Shown piece after piece: positions 24,648 through 32,124 of a stretch of 36,657 nt of DNA; the stretch's first letter is position 1; the number at the start of each line of letters is the position of its first letter. Both the position numbers and the translations under genes were made by a program. This DNA is from an uncultured Oscillospiraceae bacterium (lineage in GTDB: Bacteria > Bacillota_A > Clostridia > Oscillospirales > Oscillospiraceae): the NCBI GenBank assembly GCA_910579155.1, contig CAJTTS010000025.1, forward strand, positions 1-36,657, written 5' to 3'. Under the pieces are notes generated by a model. It worked only from the letters and a program-made list of their open reading frames with translations. It did not search any database and was not told where the DNA came from.

Positions 24648-25421
24648 ATGGACAACACGAAACTCAAAGGCCGCATGAGCGGCAAGGTACAGGAGTTGCA
24701 ACAACCTAGAGAAGCGGCCACTGCTCCCGACACCTCTCTGGCCCCGGTGGATTCCACCTATCTGGCCCTGACGAACAACGCCCTGGACATCATCCGGGCC
24801 AACCTGAAGAGCCAGCCGTTGACGCTGGATCTCTTTGACATCGTGAAGTCGCCCTCCGGCGGCTCCACGGTGTTCGAGGTTCCGGGGTTGGCGGGGAACG
24901 AGGCCGCCATGGAGCTGACGGGCATCGTCCTGGACTATACCACGCCGAGGGCCTATTGGGATACGCCCGATCCGGTGGAGGGTACGCCGCCCGTTTGCAT
25001 GAGCCAGAACAGCATCATTTCCCACGATGGGAAGTCCTGTGCCCTGTGTCCCTACAACGATTTCGGCTCCAAGGACGGGGAGAGCAACGCCAAGGCGTGT
25101 AAGGAATCGGTTCTGCTGTTCCTGCTGCGGCCCAACAGCATCATCCCTTTGCTGGTGCGTGTCCCTGTGACCAGCAAGCCCCGGTTCCTCAAATACTCCA
25201 CCCGTCTGCTGAGTACCCTGACGCCGGTTTCCAGCGTGGTCACGAAGATCACCTTGGATAAGGCCACCAGCAAGCAGGGCAAGCCCTACGCTCTGTTCAA
25301 CTTCCAGACGGTCAGCACTCTCAGCCCGGAGGAAGCGAATCAGGCGAAAGCGTTCGGCCAGCAGTTCATGGAGATCGTGAACGCCGCCCAGTTGATGCCG
25401 GAGCTGGCCGAGGCCAGCTAA
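24648..25421 (+). CDS. phage/plasmid protein with Cys cluster, possible recombination partner
   Basis: This 257-residue protein begins behind GGGAGGT, 16 bases after the YqaJ stop. Its centre has a cysteine set (PVCM then SCALCPYNDFGS and KACKE, about residues 115-152) suggestive of zinc or iron-sulfur binding. This is flanked by beta-rich regions (AYWDTP, RFLKYSTRLLS). Similar proteins recur in gut Firmicutes mobile elements beside YqaJ-type nucleases, without known function. By position it could be a single-strand DNA-binding or annealing protein, which is inference only. Confidence 0.6.
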   Translation: MDNTKLKGRMSGKVQELQQPREAATAPDTSLAPVDSTYLALTNNALDIIRANLKSQPLTLDLFDIVKSPSGGSTVFEVPGLAGNEAAMELTGIVLDYTTPRAYWDTPDPVEGTPPVCMSQNSIISHDGKSCALCPYNDFGSKDGESNAKACKESVLLFLLRPNSIIPLLVRVPVTSKPRFLKYSTRLLSTLTPVSSVVTKITLDKATSKQGKPYALFNFQTVSTLSPEEANQAKAFGQQFMEIVNAAQLMPELAEAS

Positions 25422-25441
25422 GATAAAATACGCTATGATGG

Positions 25442-25485
25442 CCCGGTGTCCCTGCCTTGCGGCGGGGATGCCGGGTCATTTACTT
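25442..25485 (+). terminator. terminator after the Cys-cluster gene
   Basis: A 15-bp stem with three G-U pairs (25442-25456 with 25461-25475) and a TTGC loop is followed by TCATTTACTTTT. It ends the DUF932-YqaJ unit just before the next ribosome site. Confidence 0.7.
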
Positions 25486-25499
25486 TTGGAGGAATGTCT

Positions 25500-26036
25500 A
25501 TGAACTATAGCGAAGTAAAACAGATCTTCCAGAAACTGAAACGTGCTGCGCCGAGGGAAAATCTGACAGCACACATCATCTTCATGGAGGACAGTTTTGA
25601 TACGCAATATTCGTTGTTGAGCCGCACCTACTGTGTCAGCAGCGACAATAAAGGGTTCCGTCCCCATATGTTCAGCAATTCCATCTTCGCCTACTGTCTG
25701 GACAAGACTTCCGATCAGGGTGTTCGGCTGGATTGGTACATGGCTGAGGAAGGCAACGCTGACGGGTGGAAGGTCGAGGACTGTTACATCTTGGAGCAGA
25801 TGCGGGATGTAGCTGCTATCCCCCATTTGACCCGGACGGAGCAGGAGGATGGAACTGTCTGCTATTTCTTCGGTGATACCTGTATCCGGGTTCGTGAATC
25901 CTGCGAGGATGGGAAACTCCACTTGGAGCCTGTGACCGGAGATCAGACAGCTTGCGGTGAGTGGGTGGAACTGCCCATTGACCGGGTACACGGCTACTGC
26001 ACCTTACTGGAGCGGTATCTCAACAAGGAGGTGTGA
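25500..26036 (+). CDS. hypothetical mobile-element protein
   Basis: This 178-residue protein starts behind TGGAGG. It is mixed alpha/beta and rich in Cys, Asp and aromatic residues (RTYCVSSDNKGF near 38, RLDWYMAEEG near 78). It has no signal or membrane segment. Its stop overlaps the ribosome-site region of the next gene, so the two are coupled. I cannot name its family with confidence. Confidence 0.65.
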   Translation: MNYSEVKQIFQKLKRAAPRENLTAHIIFMEDSFDTQYSLLSRTYCVSSDNKGFRPHMFSNSIFAYCLDKTSDQGVRLDWYMAEEGNADGWKVEDCYILEQMRDVAAIPHLTRTEQEDGTVCYFFGDTCIRVRESCEDGKLHLEPVTGDQTACGEWVELPIDRVHGYCTLLERYLNKEV

Positions 26037-26038
26037 TA

Positions 26039-26410
26039 ATGCGCATTTTGGTAGTTGAGCCAGAACACAGGCCGGAGGTACGGGAAATCGACGGTTCCTT
26101 GGAGGCTATGCAGAACATCGTAGGCGGATTGATTCAACCCATCTACCTCGATGATTCTGTGGCTCTGATCTGCAACGACGAGGGCAAGCTGATGAACCTG
26201 ACGGCGAACCGTGGGCTGAGGGACAGCGACGGTCAGATATACGACATTGTGTTCGGCACGTTCTTCCTGTGCGGCGCCCCGTCGGACTGTAACCACTTTA
26301 CCAGCCTGACCCCGGAACAGATCGAACGGTATCGGAAACGGTTCTACACCCCGGAGATGTTTTGGGGCATGGATGGCCGTATCGTCTGTCTGCCGCTGGA
26401 GGTCGATTAA
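26039..26410 (+). CDS. DUF3846-type protein
   Basis: This 123-residue protein resembles DUF3846, small proteins common in Firmicutes plasmids and phages: RILVVEPEHRPEVREIDGSL, then a GGLIQPIYLDDSVALICNDEGKL-like stretch and NRGLRD. AAGGAGG lies seven bases before the ATG at 26039, inside the end of the preceding gene. The function of the family is unknown. Confidence 0.75.
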   Translation: MRILVVEPEHRPEVREIDGSLEAMQNIVGGLIQPIYLDDSVALICNDEGKLMNLTANRGLRDSDGQIYDIVFGTFFLCGAPSDCNHFTSLTPEQIERYRKRFYTPEMFWGMDGRIVCLPLEVD

Positions 26411-26424
26411 ATAAGCCTGTCTTT

Positions 26425-26466
26425 GAGGGAACCCCTGTAACTCTTGGGATTCCCTCTCATTTTATC
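26425..26466 (+). terminator. rho-independent terminator
   Basis: GAGGGAACCC pairs with GGGATTCCCTC (26425-26456, one bulge) and is followed by TCATTTTATC. It separates the DUF3846 gene from the sigma-like gene. Confidence 0.75.
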
Positions 26467-26487
26467 AATGAATGGAGTTGACGAGTA

Positions 26488-27006
26488 ATGAGGGCCTTAC
26501 GTCCGATGACAAACGAGGAACGGGAGTTTGCGGAACAACGCCACGGCCTGGTGATCGACTTCCTCCGTTGTAAACGCCTCCCGATGAACGAGTTCTACGA
26601 TGTTGTGATCTTCGGCTACCTTTCCGCTGTGCAGCAGTATTTTCGTAACCCTCCGGCTGGCGTAGAGTTCAAAGCGATGGCGTTTCGTGCTATGAAAGAC
26701 GCCGTTCTCCGGGATGGTGAGTACCATGCCCGTGCCAAACGCTGCGGCTACACCGTAAGCCTGGATACCGAGGGACGCCACAGTACCATCCCTGACCAAA
26801 AGCAGGACGTTGAACGGCAGGCCGAGCGCAGGGCCCTTCTGGAACAGGCGGCAACGGTAGCCACACCACGGGAGAGCAAGATCATCAATCTGCTGATTGA
26901 CGGCTTCGCGCTCCATGAGGCCGCACGGTTCCTGAAGATACCGAGGGCTACCGCTGTGAGCTGCATGGATGACTTCTGCTGTCGGGCCAGAGCCGCCATC
27001 GGCTGA
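26488..27006 (+). CDS. sigma-70-like factor of a mobile element
   Basis: This 172-residue protein looks like the small sigma-70-family proteins of Firmicutes mobile elements. A region-2-like helix block (NEEREFAEQRHGLVIDFLR, then YDVVIFGYLSAVQQYF) is followed by a linker and a region-4-like HTH (ESKIINLLIDGFALHEAARFL, then PRATAVSCMDDF). It may direct transcription of element genes or simply bind DNA. A weak GGAG precedes ATG 26488; ATG 26506 is an alternative start. Confidence 0.65.
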   Translation: MRALRPMTNEEREFAEQRHGLVIDFLRCKRLPMNEFYDVVIFGYLSAVQQYFRNPPAGVEFKAMAFRAMKDAVLRDGEYHARAKRCGYTVSLDTEGRHSTIPDQKQDVERQAERRALLEQAATVATPRESKIINLLIDGFALHEAARFLKIPRATAVSCMDDFCCRARAAIG

Positions 27007-27033
27007 ATTGGAAGGGCTGAGCGAGATCAGTGT

Positions 27034-27143
27034 GCGGGGATTGTTCCAGCGTTTTCCGATTGACTGCAAAAGAGAACGAAAGCTTTCGTAGCGTTTATCC
27101 CTATGCGATGCAGGAAACCGAAAAATGCTGGAACAATCCCCGC
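27034..27143. repeat. 110-bp nested inverted repeat
   Basis: GCGGGGATTGTTCCAGC (27034-27050) is perfectly complementary to 27127-27143. The pairing continues inward by one G-U and four A-T pairs to 27055/27122, then after one mismatch by two more. The enclosed loop contains a 14-bp perfect palindrome, ACGAAAGCTTTCGT (27076-27089). It lies between the sigma-like gene and the next gene and holds no convincing coding frame. It could be a structured RNA, an attenuator or a small palindromic repeat element. Confidence 0.8.
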
Positions 27144-27192
27144 GCGATGGTCGAGCCAGCCCTTCCCGAAAATTTTACAGGGGGTTCAGATC

Positions 27193-27399
27193 ATGAGGGT
27201 AAAAGCGTACATTCACAGTCTGAAAGACCATAAACACAATCGTCATGTGTTGGGCGAGGCTGAGATCATTAAGCAGATCGGCGACAATCTCTATCTGGCC
27301 GAGGTCAACGGTATTCGGTGTACGGCCATCTTCAACTTCTTCACAGGGGCCTACTATGTGGACGATGTGTATGGCATCCAGGAGGTCACTCATGCGTAG
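27193..27399 (+). CDS. small hypothetical protein
   Basis: This 68-residue protein starts behind AGGGGG and has beta-rich sequence (VKAYIHSLKD, then NLYLAEVNGIRCTAIFNFFTG). It overlaps the next gene by eight bases, so the pair is coupled. Similar small proteins accompany DpnD/PcfM-like genes in Firmicutes mobile elements. Function unknown. Confidence 0.65.
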   Translation: MRVKAYIHSLKDHKHNRHVLGEAEIIKQIGDNLYLAEVNGIRCTAIFNFFTGAYYVDDVYGIQEVTHA

Positions 27400-27838
27400 G
27401 CTGACGGACGGGGATCTGGCTGACATCAGGGGCCAGACGATTCAAGGCTATCGTGTTGTAGCGGCGAAAATCAGGCAAGCGTCGTTCGTTGACAGTGACC
27501 ATTACGGCGTTATGTTGGGCAAAAATACCAGGGAAGAATATGTGACTTGGGAATTTTACCTGAAAGACGACGAATCGGTGTCGGTCTACCGGGGCCACTA
27601 CGTGACGGACCGAGAGGAGGCCATCCGGGATTATCACGCCCGAGGTGTGGAGGGTCCTCAAAAGTTCCATGTGACAGTCACGGAGACATTTCAGACAACC
27701 ATCGAAATCGCGGCGGACAGCAAACAGAAAGCCGAGCAGATCGTGTCTACCGACTGGAGAAAACGGGAGTTCGTCCTTGGGGCGGAGTGCTTTGCCGGGG
27801 TGGAGTTCGAGGTCGTACCCACGGCAGAACATCTTTAA
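27392..27838 (+). CDS. DpnD/PcfM-like domain protein
   Basis: This 148-residue protein starts behind AGGAGG inside the previous gene. An N-terminal LPD-like part of about 85 residues (YRVVAAKIRQA, YVTWEFYLKD) is followed by a C-terminal DpnD/PcfM-type domain (FHVTVTETFQTTIEIAADS to VEFEVVP, about 95-145). That domain occurs in plasmid and restriction contexts but has no assigned activity. Confidence 0.7.
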   Translation: MRRLTDGDLADIRGQTIQGYRVVAAKIRQASFVDSDHYGVMLGKNTREEYVTWEFYLKDDESVSVYRGHYVTDREEAIRDYHARGVEGPQKFHVTVTETFQTTIEIAADSKQKAEQIVSTDWRKREFVLGAECFAGVEFEVVPTAEHL

Positions 27839-27917
27839 CTTGGAAACCATCAAAATTGAACTGTGGAGGACCTTTCGGGGAGAATTTACATTGGAAAATA
27901 GAAAGGAAACAATCACC

Positions 27918-28175
27918 ATGGAACACAAAAACAGCGTAATCTACAGCCCCTTCTACGGCTGCACCATCGTTGCCACGGGCAAGCTGGAGCACTTCACCCG
28001 TGACGGCATCAACAGCAAGATCGCCAGCCTCGGGGCCACCGCTGGCAGCTCCGTGACCCGCAAGACCAGCTACGTTATCTGCGGGGAGAAGCCCGGCAGC
28101 AAGCTCACCAAGGCCCAGGAGTTGGGCATCCCTGTTCTGACCGAGCAGGAATTTCTTTCTATGATCCCTGCCTGA
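27918..28175 (+). CDS. stand-alone BRCT-domain protein
   Basis: This 85-residue protein is essentially one BRCT domain of the NAD-dependent DNA ligase type: GCTIVATGKLEHFTRDGINSK, then IASLGATAGSSVTRKTSYVI, then GSKLTKAQELGIPVLTEQEF. Bacterial BRCT domains bind DNA ends or nicks, or protein partners. As an orphan it may recruit a nuclease or replication protein; the DUF262 gene starts 20 bases downstream. AAAGGAA ribosome site before ATG 27918. Confidence 0.85.
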   Translation: MEHKNSVIYSPFYGCTIVATGKLEHFTRDGINSKIASLGATAGSSVTRKTSYVICGEKPGSKLTKAQELGIPVLTEQEFLSMIPA

Positions 28176-28195
28176 AATCGGAAAGAGGCGATAAT

Positions 28196-29131
28196 ATGCA
28201 GCGTTTTAACATCAACTGGACGGCAAAGGCCCTGGTGAATCAGATGGAAAAGGGTAAGGTCAACTATGACAACGCCGTGCAGCGCAGCCTTGTTTGGGAT
28301 GAGGACAAAAAATCCCTTCTGATCCACAGCATGATCTACGGCTATGCGATCCCCGCCATGTATTTTACCCGTGACGAGAACGGCATCTATGACAGCCTGG
28401 ATGGAAAGCAGCGGTCAAACACCATCAGCGAGTTTCTCCACGATGAATTTGCGTTGTCCGCCGACACCCCTGCCGTTATGGATGAAAACGGGGGCATGGA
28501 GGACATCAGCGGGATGTATTTCTCCCAGTTGCCGGAGTGGGTGCAGGACAAAATCAAGGACTATAACCTGACCATCTACTACTATGAGGATATGACGGAG
28601 CAGGAGGTCCGAGAGTTCTTCCGCAGACTGAACAACGGCAAGCCTTTGAGCGCCATTGAGTTGACCCGTGCCAATGTTCCCAGCTTGGCGATTTTCCAGC
28701 AGCTTGCCAAACACAGGGCAATTCAGTTCGTAGTTTCGGAGGCTGGCAGAAAGCGGTTCACTGATGAAATGATCGCCATGCAGCTCTACCAGCTTACCAC
28801 AGAGGAATCCCCCGACTTCTCCACCAAGCCCTTCCGGGAGTGGGCCAGCAAGGTTGAGGTTGACAGCGAAGTGCTGGACACGATCAGCTTCGGGCTTGAT
28901 GCTTATTCGGTGTTCGCCAAGAGCCTGATTGATGTCAACAACAAGGTTCTCCGTACTGTCAAGGGCAGAACACACTTCATCAGTTGTGCCTATTACTGCT
29001 GTCTGGCGGTTGAGCGTGGTGTGTCAACGCCATTTCAAAATGTCGATTTTCGCCGAAATGGGATGTCGTTTTTTACAGGGCAGCATACAGGTGTTATACA
29101 GCCTTATACACCACATCACTTGCCGGTTTGA
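28196..29131 (+). pseudogene. DUF262 (GmrSD/ParB-like nuclease) gene, 5' part, interrupted
   Basis: The first about 275 codons encode a DUF262 protein: RSLVWDEDKKSLLIHSMIYG (about 30-49) and the nucleotide-processing signature LDGKQRSNT (about 67-75). DUF262 is the N-terminal nuclease-type domain of type IV GmrSD restriction and related defence proteins. The frame then enters a 258-bp insertion at 29022, which adds about 36 foreign residues and a stop. Removing the insertion and one TGGTG copy restores the reading frame into the fragment at 29280-29589. A truncated protein could still be made. The intact ancestor would be about 375 residues. Confidence 0.85.
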
Positions 29132-29279
29132 AGCCCGTCAAGCCCTGATTTATCAGCTTGCTTCAGGCTTGATGGGCGAAAACGGCAAGTATAATTATTC
29201 AAAGGCTGTACACCTTTACCCGCCATTTTTCGACATTTTCTGTTCGCCGAAAAACTACAAAACCGCATCGGCGCTGACA
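29022..29279. mobile_element. MITE-like insertion, 258 bp, with 5-bp target duplication
   Basis: The ends are TGTCAACGCC (29022-29031) and GGCGCTGACA (29270-29279), inverted repeats with one mismatch. TGGTG flanks both sides (29017-29021 and 29280-29284). The interior is largely self-complementary: GCCCGTCAAGCC near 29133 pairs with GGCTTGATGGGC near 29166, and outside this ACTTGCCG pairs with CGGCAAGT. It has no transposase and carries only a read-through tail of the host gene. A non-autonomous element mobilised in trans is the best reading. Confidence 0.9.
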
Positions 29280-29589
29280 TGGTGTGAGCCAGGATGAAAT
29301 CAACCGCACCCTGACTGAGTTCTTCAGCGGGCGTCCCTCCATATCGCCAGAGTACAATCACACGGTATCCGCTGGCAGCGCAAAGCCTGCTTCGGTGCAG
29401 ACACGGCGGGATGTTATGCGGTCTTTGCTTCCAGAAGCCGATGAGGTGGAGGAACCTGACCAGGAAAAAGTTGATTTTGATGAAGGAGAAGGTGGCGATA
29501 ACTCCACGGCTCCGTCCAGCACGGGTAACGATTATAGTCCTGCCCATCCTTGGGATGCGCCCGGAATGAGCACGTCTGATTTCATTTAG
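29280..29589 (+). pseudogene. DUF262 gene, 3' part
   Basis: The frame VSQDEINRTLTEFF continues the interrupted DUF262 protein directly from VERG at 29012-29021 once the insertion is removed. It ends in an acidic, Ser/Pro-rich tail (EADEVEEPDQEKVDFDEGEG) and a terminal MSTSDFI. It lacks a ribosome site of its own, so it is probably not translated. Confidence 0.8.
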
Positions 29590-29590
29590 G

Positions 29591-29695
29591 CCGTACCGTT
29601 AGGGTACACCCAAATGGTACGGTAGAAAAGTGTCCCATTAGAGTTGGTTTCCGAGTTTTGGCACGTTCCAGACCGGAAGCCGACCCTAATGGGAC
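29591..29695. promoter_or_regulatory. two inverted repeats upstream of the resolvase (candidate res site)
   Basis: CCGTACC (29591-29597) pairs with GGTACGG (29616-29622). A longer dyad, GTCCCATTAG (29632-29641) with CTAATGGGAC (29686-29695), extends inward with a wobble-containing GTTGG/CCGAC and TTCCG/CGGAA. Both lie directly in front of the serine recombinase gene, where res sites bound by the enzyme are normally found. The longer dyad may also act as a terminator for the DUF262 gene. Confidence 0.6.
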
Positions 29696-29733
29696 CATTT
29701 GTTGATTTATCCTTTTATGAAGGAGGGCCGAAC

Positions 29734-30291
29734 ATGAAGATCGGCTATATCCGGGTCAGCACACAGGAGCAGAACACGATTCGGCAGGAAGTCCTGATGG
29801 AATCCTTGGGTGTGGATGAGGTCTACATTGACCGCATGAGCGGCAAGAACACCAACCGGCCAGAGCTGCAACGAATGATGGAGTATGTGCGCCGAGGCGA
29901 TACCGTGATCGTGGAGAGCATCAGCCGGTTCGCCAGGAACACCCGTGACCTGCTGGAACTGGTAGAGCGGCTGACTGCCAAGGGGGTTGAGTTCGTCAGC
30001 AAGAAGGAGGCCATCGACACCACCACGCCCACAGGGAAATTCATGCTGACCATCTTCGGAGCTGTGGCAGAGCTGGAGCGGGAGTACATCCTGCAACGTC
30101 AGCGGGAAGGAATTGCCATTGCCAAGGAGCAGGGGAAGTACACCGGACGGAAAGCCAAACAGCCACCTGACTTTGATCGTGTGATCGACCAGTGGCGCAG
30201 AGGTGAAATCACGGCGGTTGAGGCCATGCGGACCCTGCACATGAGCAAGACTAACTTTTATCGGAGAGTGAAACAGGGTGCAGACACCTAA
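29734..30291 (+). CDS. serine resolvase/invertase
   Basis: This 185-residue small serine recombinase has nucleophile Ser9 in YIRVSTQEQ, the conserved DRMSGKNTNRPELQRMM tract (about 38-54), VIVESISRFARN (about 64-75) and the long E helix (LTIFGAVAELERE). A C-terminal HTH follows (about 145-185). All catalytic parts are intact. Such enzymes resolve multimers or invert DNA at sites near their own gene; the inverted repeats upstream are the natural candidates. GGAGGG ribosome site before ATG 29734. Confidence 0.92.
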   Translation: MKIGYIRVSTQEQNTIRQEVLMESLGVDEVYIDRMSGKNTNRPELQRMMEYVRRGDTVIVESISRFARNTRDLLELVERLTAKGVEFVSKKEAIDTTTPTGKFMLTIFGAVAELEREYILQRQREGIAIAKEQGKYTGRKAKQPPDFDRVIDQWRRGEITAVEAMRTLHMSKTNFYRRVKQGADT

Positions 30292-30343
30292 AATCAGCTT
30301 AAAATTCATTTCTGTAATATCGAAAACACTAAATTAACGGCAT

Positions 30344-31546
30344 CTAAGGAAACAGTGCTCTATCACCGGAAATATCGTAGAAAGTGTGCAAGAGATTGGG
30401 TATGTGGGAAATACCCCACTCTCTTGGAATGGTTACGGGGTTGATACCGATGTCGGCCAAGTCTTTTTGGCTCCGTTTAATGGCCTCCAAGACGCTACCT
30501 TGGGGTTTTACCTTCGCCATCGCCAGACTACGGCATCGGTTTACCTCGTATAGAGTATCAAGTAGCCGCTTTTCCTTCTGACTGTTGAAGTGCTGTGCTT
30601 TTACAATTCTCCGTGCCACAGGCAAGCTAAACCAATCGCCGCCGCCAATCGTCGATTTGTAATAATCGTTGATTTGTTTAAGACAGTTCGGGTAGCCGAG
30701 CAGATCGAAATACTTATTGAGGGCAAAATCACACCCTCCCGTTTGCCTGGAAAGCGCATACACCTTGGGGTACTTGCATTGAACCTCAAATCGGATAACG
30801 TCCTGTGCGGCCCGTGACGCTTCCAAGAGGGCTTCTTTCATATCGCCCTTCGCTTTTTCTGCTCGTTGTTGAAGCTCCACGGCCTTACGGTAGCAGTTAA
30901 TGTTGACTGAGCCGCATTTGAGGTAAAAGCTGTCCGGGTCACTTTTCATCCGGTGTGCAGTTTCATCGTAGAACATCCACATCTTGTATCCTGATGGAAT
31001 ATCTGCCCGCTTAATTAACTCTATGACCTGTTCAGGCGTGCATCCAGGTGCAATCTCGCTTAAATCGAAATTGACACAATAATCGACTCGCTTGAATTTG
31101 TAGCACTCAAACGTACCTAGCAGTGGTGATATTCTTCTTGAAATGCGATTGAAGTTGGCTATGGCAACATCCATATTGACGCAATTCGCTGCGGTGATGT
31201 AGTCATGAACGTCACCGAGAATTTTCGGATTGACTTTGGCTTCGAGGGTATATTCGCTGTATTCATCGTCCTGACTATCACAACGGATCGTCCAACGGAT
31301 TCCATGGTCTTTTCGATCTGAATGCAAGACGCTGATGATGGGCGGGAGAATAAGCCTCGTCCCCTTATACTTGGGCTTGTACTCCGGGTACTCCTTTTTT
31401 CCTCCCGTCAAGGATTTGACCATGTGCATCTCTATCAGCCCCGTGTGTTCCTGATACCTCACAAAGTGCTCGATTAAACGTTCCGCTTCTGTGCGGGTCA
31501 ATGATCGAAACAGGGTCATGGTGTGGAATCCTAATGATGATTTCAT
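30344..31546 (-). CDS. probable replication initiator (phage/plasmid Rep, gene II/X-like)
   Basis: This 400-residue protein has the alternating tracts of phage/plasmid replication proteins of the gene II/X type: YKFKRVDYCVNFDL (about 148-161), then SVNINCYRKAVEL (about 217-229) and DVIRFEVQCKYPKV (about 251-264). These proteins nick the origin for rolling-circle replication. The exact family is uncertain, since no clear HUH motif is visible. GGAG precedes the ATG on the minus strand. Iteron-like repeats lie upstream of it (31612-31647), which fits an origin. It would let the element replicate after excision. Confidence 0.55.
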   Translation of the reverse strand: MKSSLGFHTMTLFRSLTRTEAERLIEHFVRYQEHTGLIEMHMVKSLTGGKKEYPEYKPKYKGTRLILPPIISVLHSDRKDHGIRWTIRCDSQDDEYSEYTLEAKVNPKILGDVHDYITAANCVNMDVAIANFNRISRRISPLLGTFECYKFKRVDYCVNFDLSEIAPGCTPEQVIELIKRADIPSGYKMWMFYDETAHRMKSDPDSFYLKCGSVNINCYRKAVELQQRAEKAKGDMKEALLEASRAAQDVIRFEVQCKYPKVYALSRQTGGCDFALNKYFDLLGYPNCLKQINDYYKSTIGGGDWFSLPVARRIVKAQHFNSQKEKRLLDTLYEVNRCRSLAMAKVKPQGSVLEAIKRSQKDLADIGINPVTIPREWGISHIPNLLHTFYDISGDRALFP

Positions 31547-31611
31547 AAATACCTACTCCTTTGCGAATGTGTATCCCTCCATCAGATCATCTTCCCTAAT
31601 ACGCACTTTCT

Positions 31612-31647
31612 GTCTATGTGTGTCTATGTCAGTATATTGGTCTATGT
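31612..31647. repeat. three GTCTATGT direct repeats upstream of the Rep gene
   Basis: GTCTATGT occurs at 31612-31619, 31622-31629 and 31640-31647, the first two one helical turn apart. An A+T-rich stretch (31687-31725) lies between them and the terminator at 31750. Position upstream of the Rep gene and direct repeats suggest iterons of a replication origin or Rep autoregulatory sites. Confidence 0.5.
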
Positions 31648-31749
31648 GTCGTAATGGATGTTATAGATGTAAGGGATTATCACCTTGTAGGTATATCAGA
31701 AACTATATATACAATCATACTATATTAGGAAACCAGCGGAGCACAAGAG

Positions 31750-31785
31750 AAGGGCTGTCCCGCACGGGACAGCCCTTCCTTTTCT
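31750..31785 (+). terminator. strong terminator hairpin
   Basis: AAGGGCTGTCCCG (31750-31762) pairs perfectly with CGGGACAGCCCTT (31765-31777), followed by CCTTTTCT. The inner sequence resembles the xis-int terminator at 35602, hinting at a family of related terminators in this element. Confidence 0.8.
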
Positions 31786-31790
31786 CATTA

Positions 31791-32124
31791 CTATTTTCCC
31801 GTCAACGTTTGGTATCGCTTCATCAGCTCGGCCACATATTTGCTCTCGGCCATACCGCCAACCTCGGCCCCATACACGCCATCATCCACAGTTTGGCCTT
31901 TGTGCTGGTGAGTCCTATGCGGCTCAGGAGGGCATAACGACTTCGTCGAAGAGGCTGACTAAGTTGGCATCCACATAAAGGGTGCTGACATCAGAAATGG
32001 TGCGGCACTATGACCCTAACCATAAGTTTCTACGAATCATTGCCCCCAAAAAGCAGGGTATGGTCGGTATGCTGGTATAAATACCATGGTACAAGTAGCT
32101 ATGCCAGTAGACAGAGGCTTAACC
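31791..32124. other. gap with short coding remnants, no intact gene
   Basis: No complete gene is seen. On the minus strand a frame ending at 31791 encodes GVYGAEVGGMAESKYVAEL, like the C-terminus of a lost protein. Another minus frame near 31935-32000 reads STLYVDANLVSLFDEVVMPS and then stops. A plus frame at 31997-32080 encodes MVRHYDPNHKFLRIIAPKKQ before a stop. None has a start with a ribosome site. The region probably holds debris of two or three genes. Confidence 0.35.

Noticed and set aside
31612..31647. Possible CRISPR array
   Set aside because: The repeats are only eight bases and irregularly spaced; no cas gene is present.
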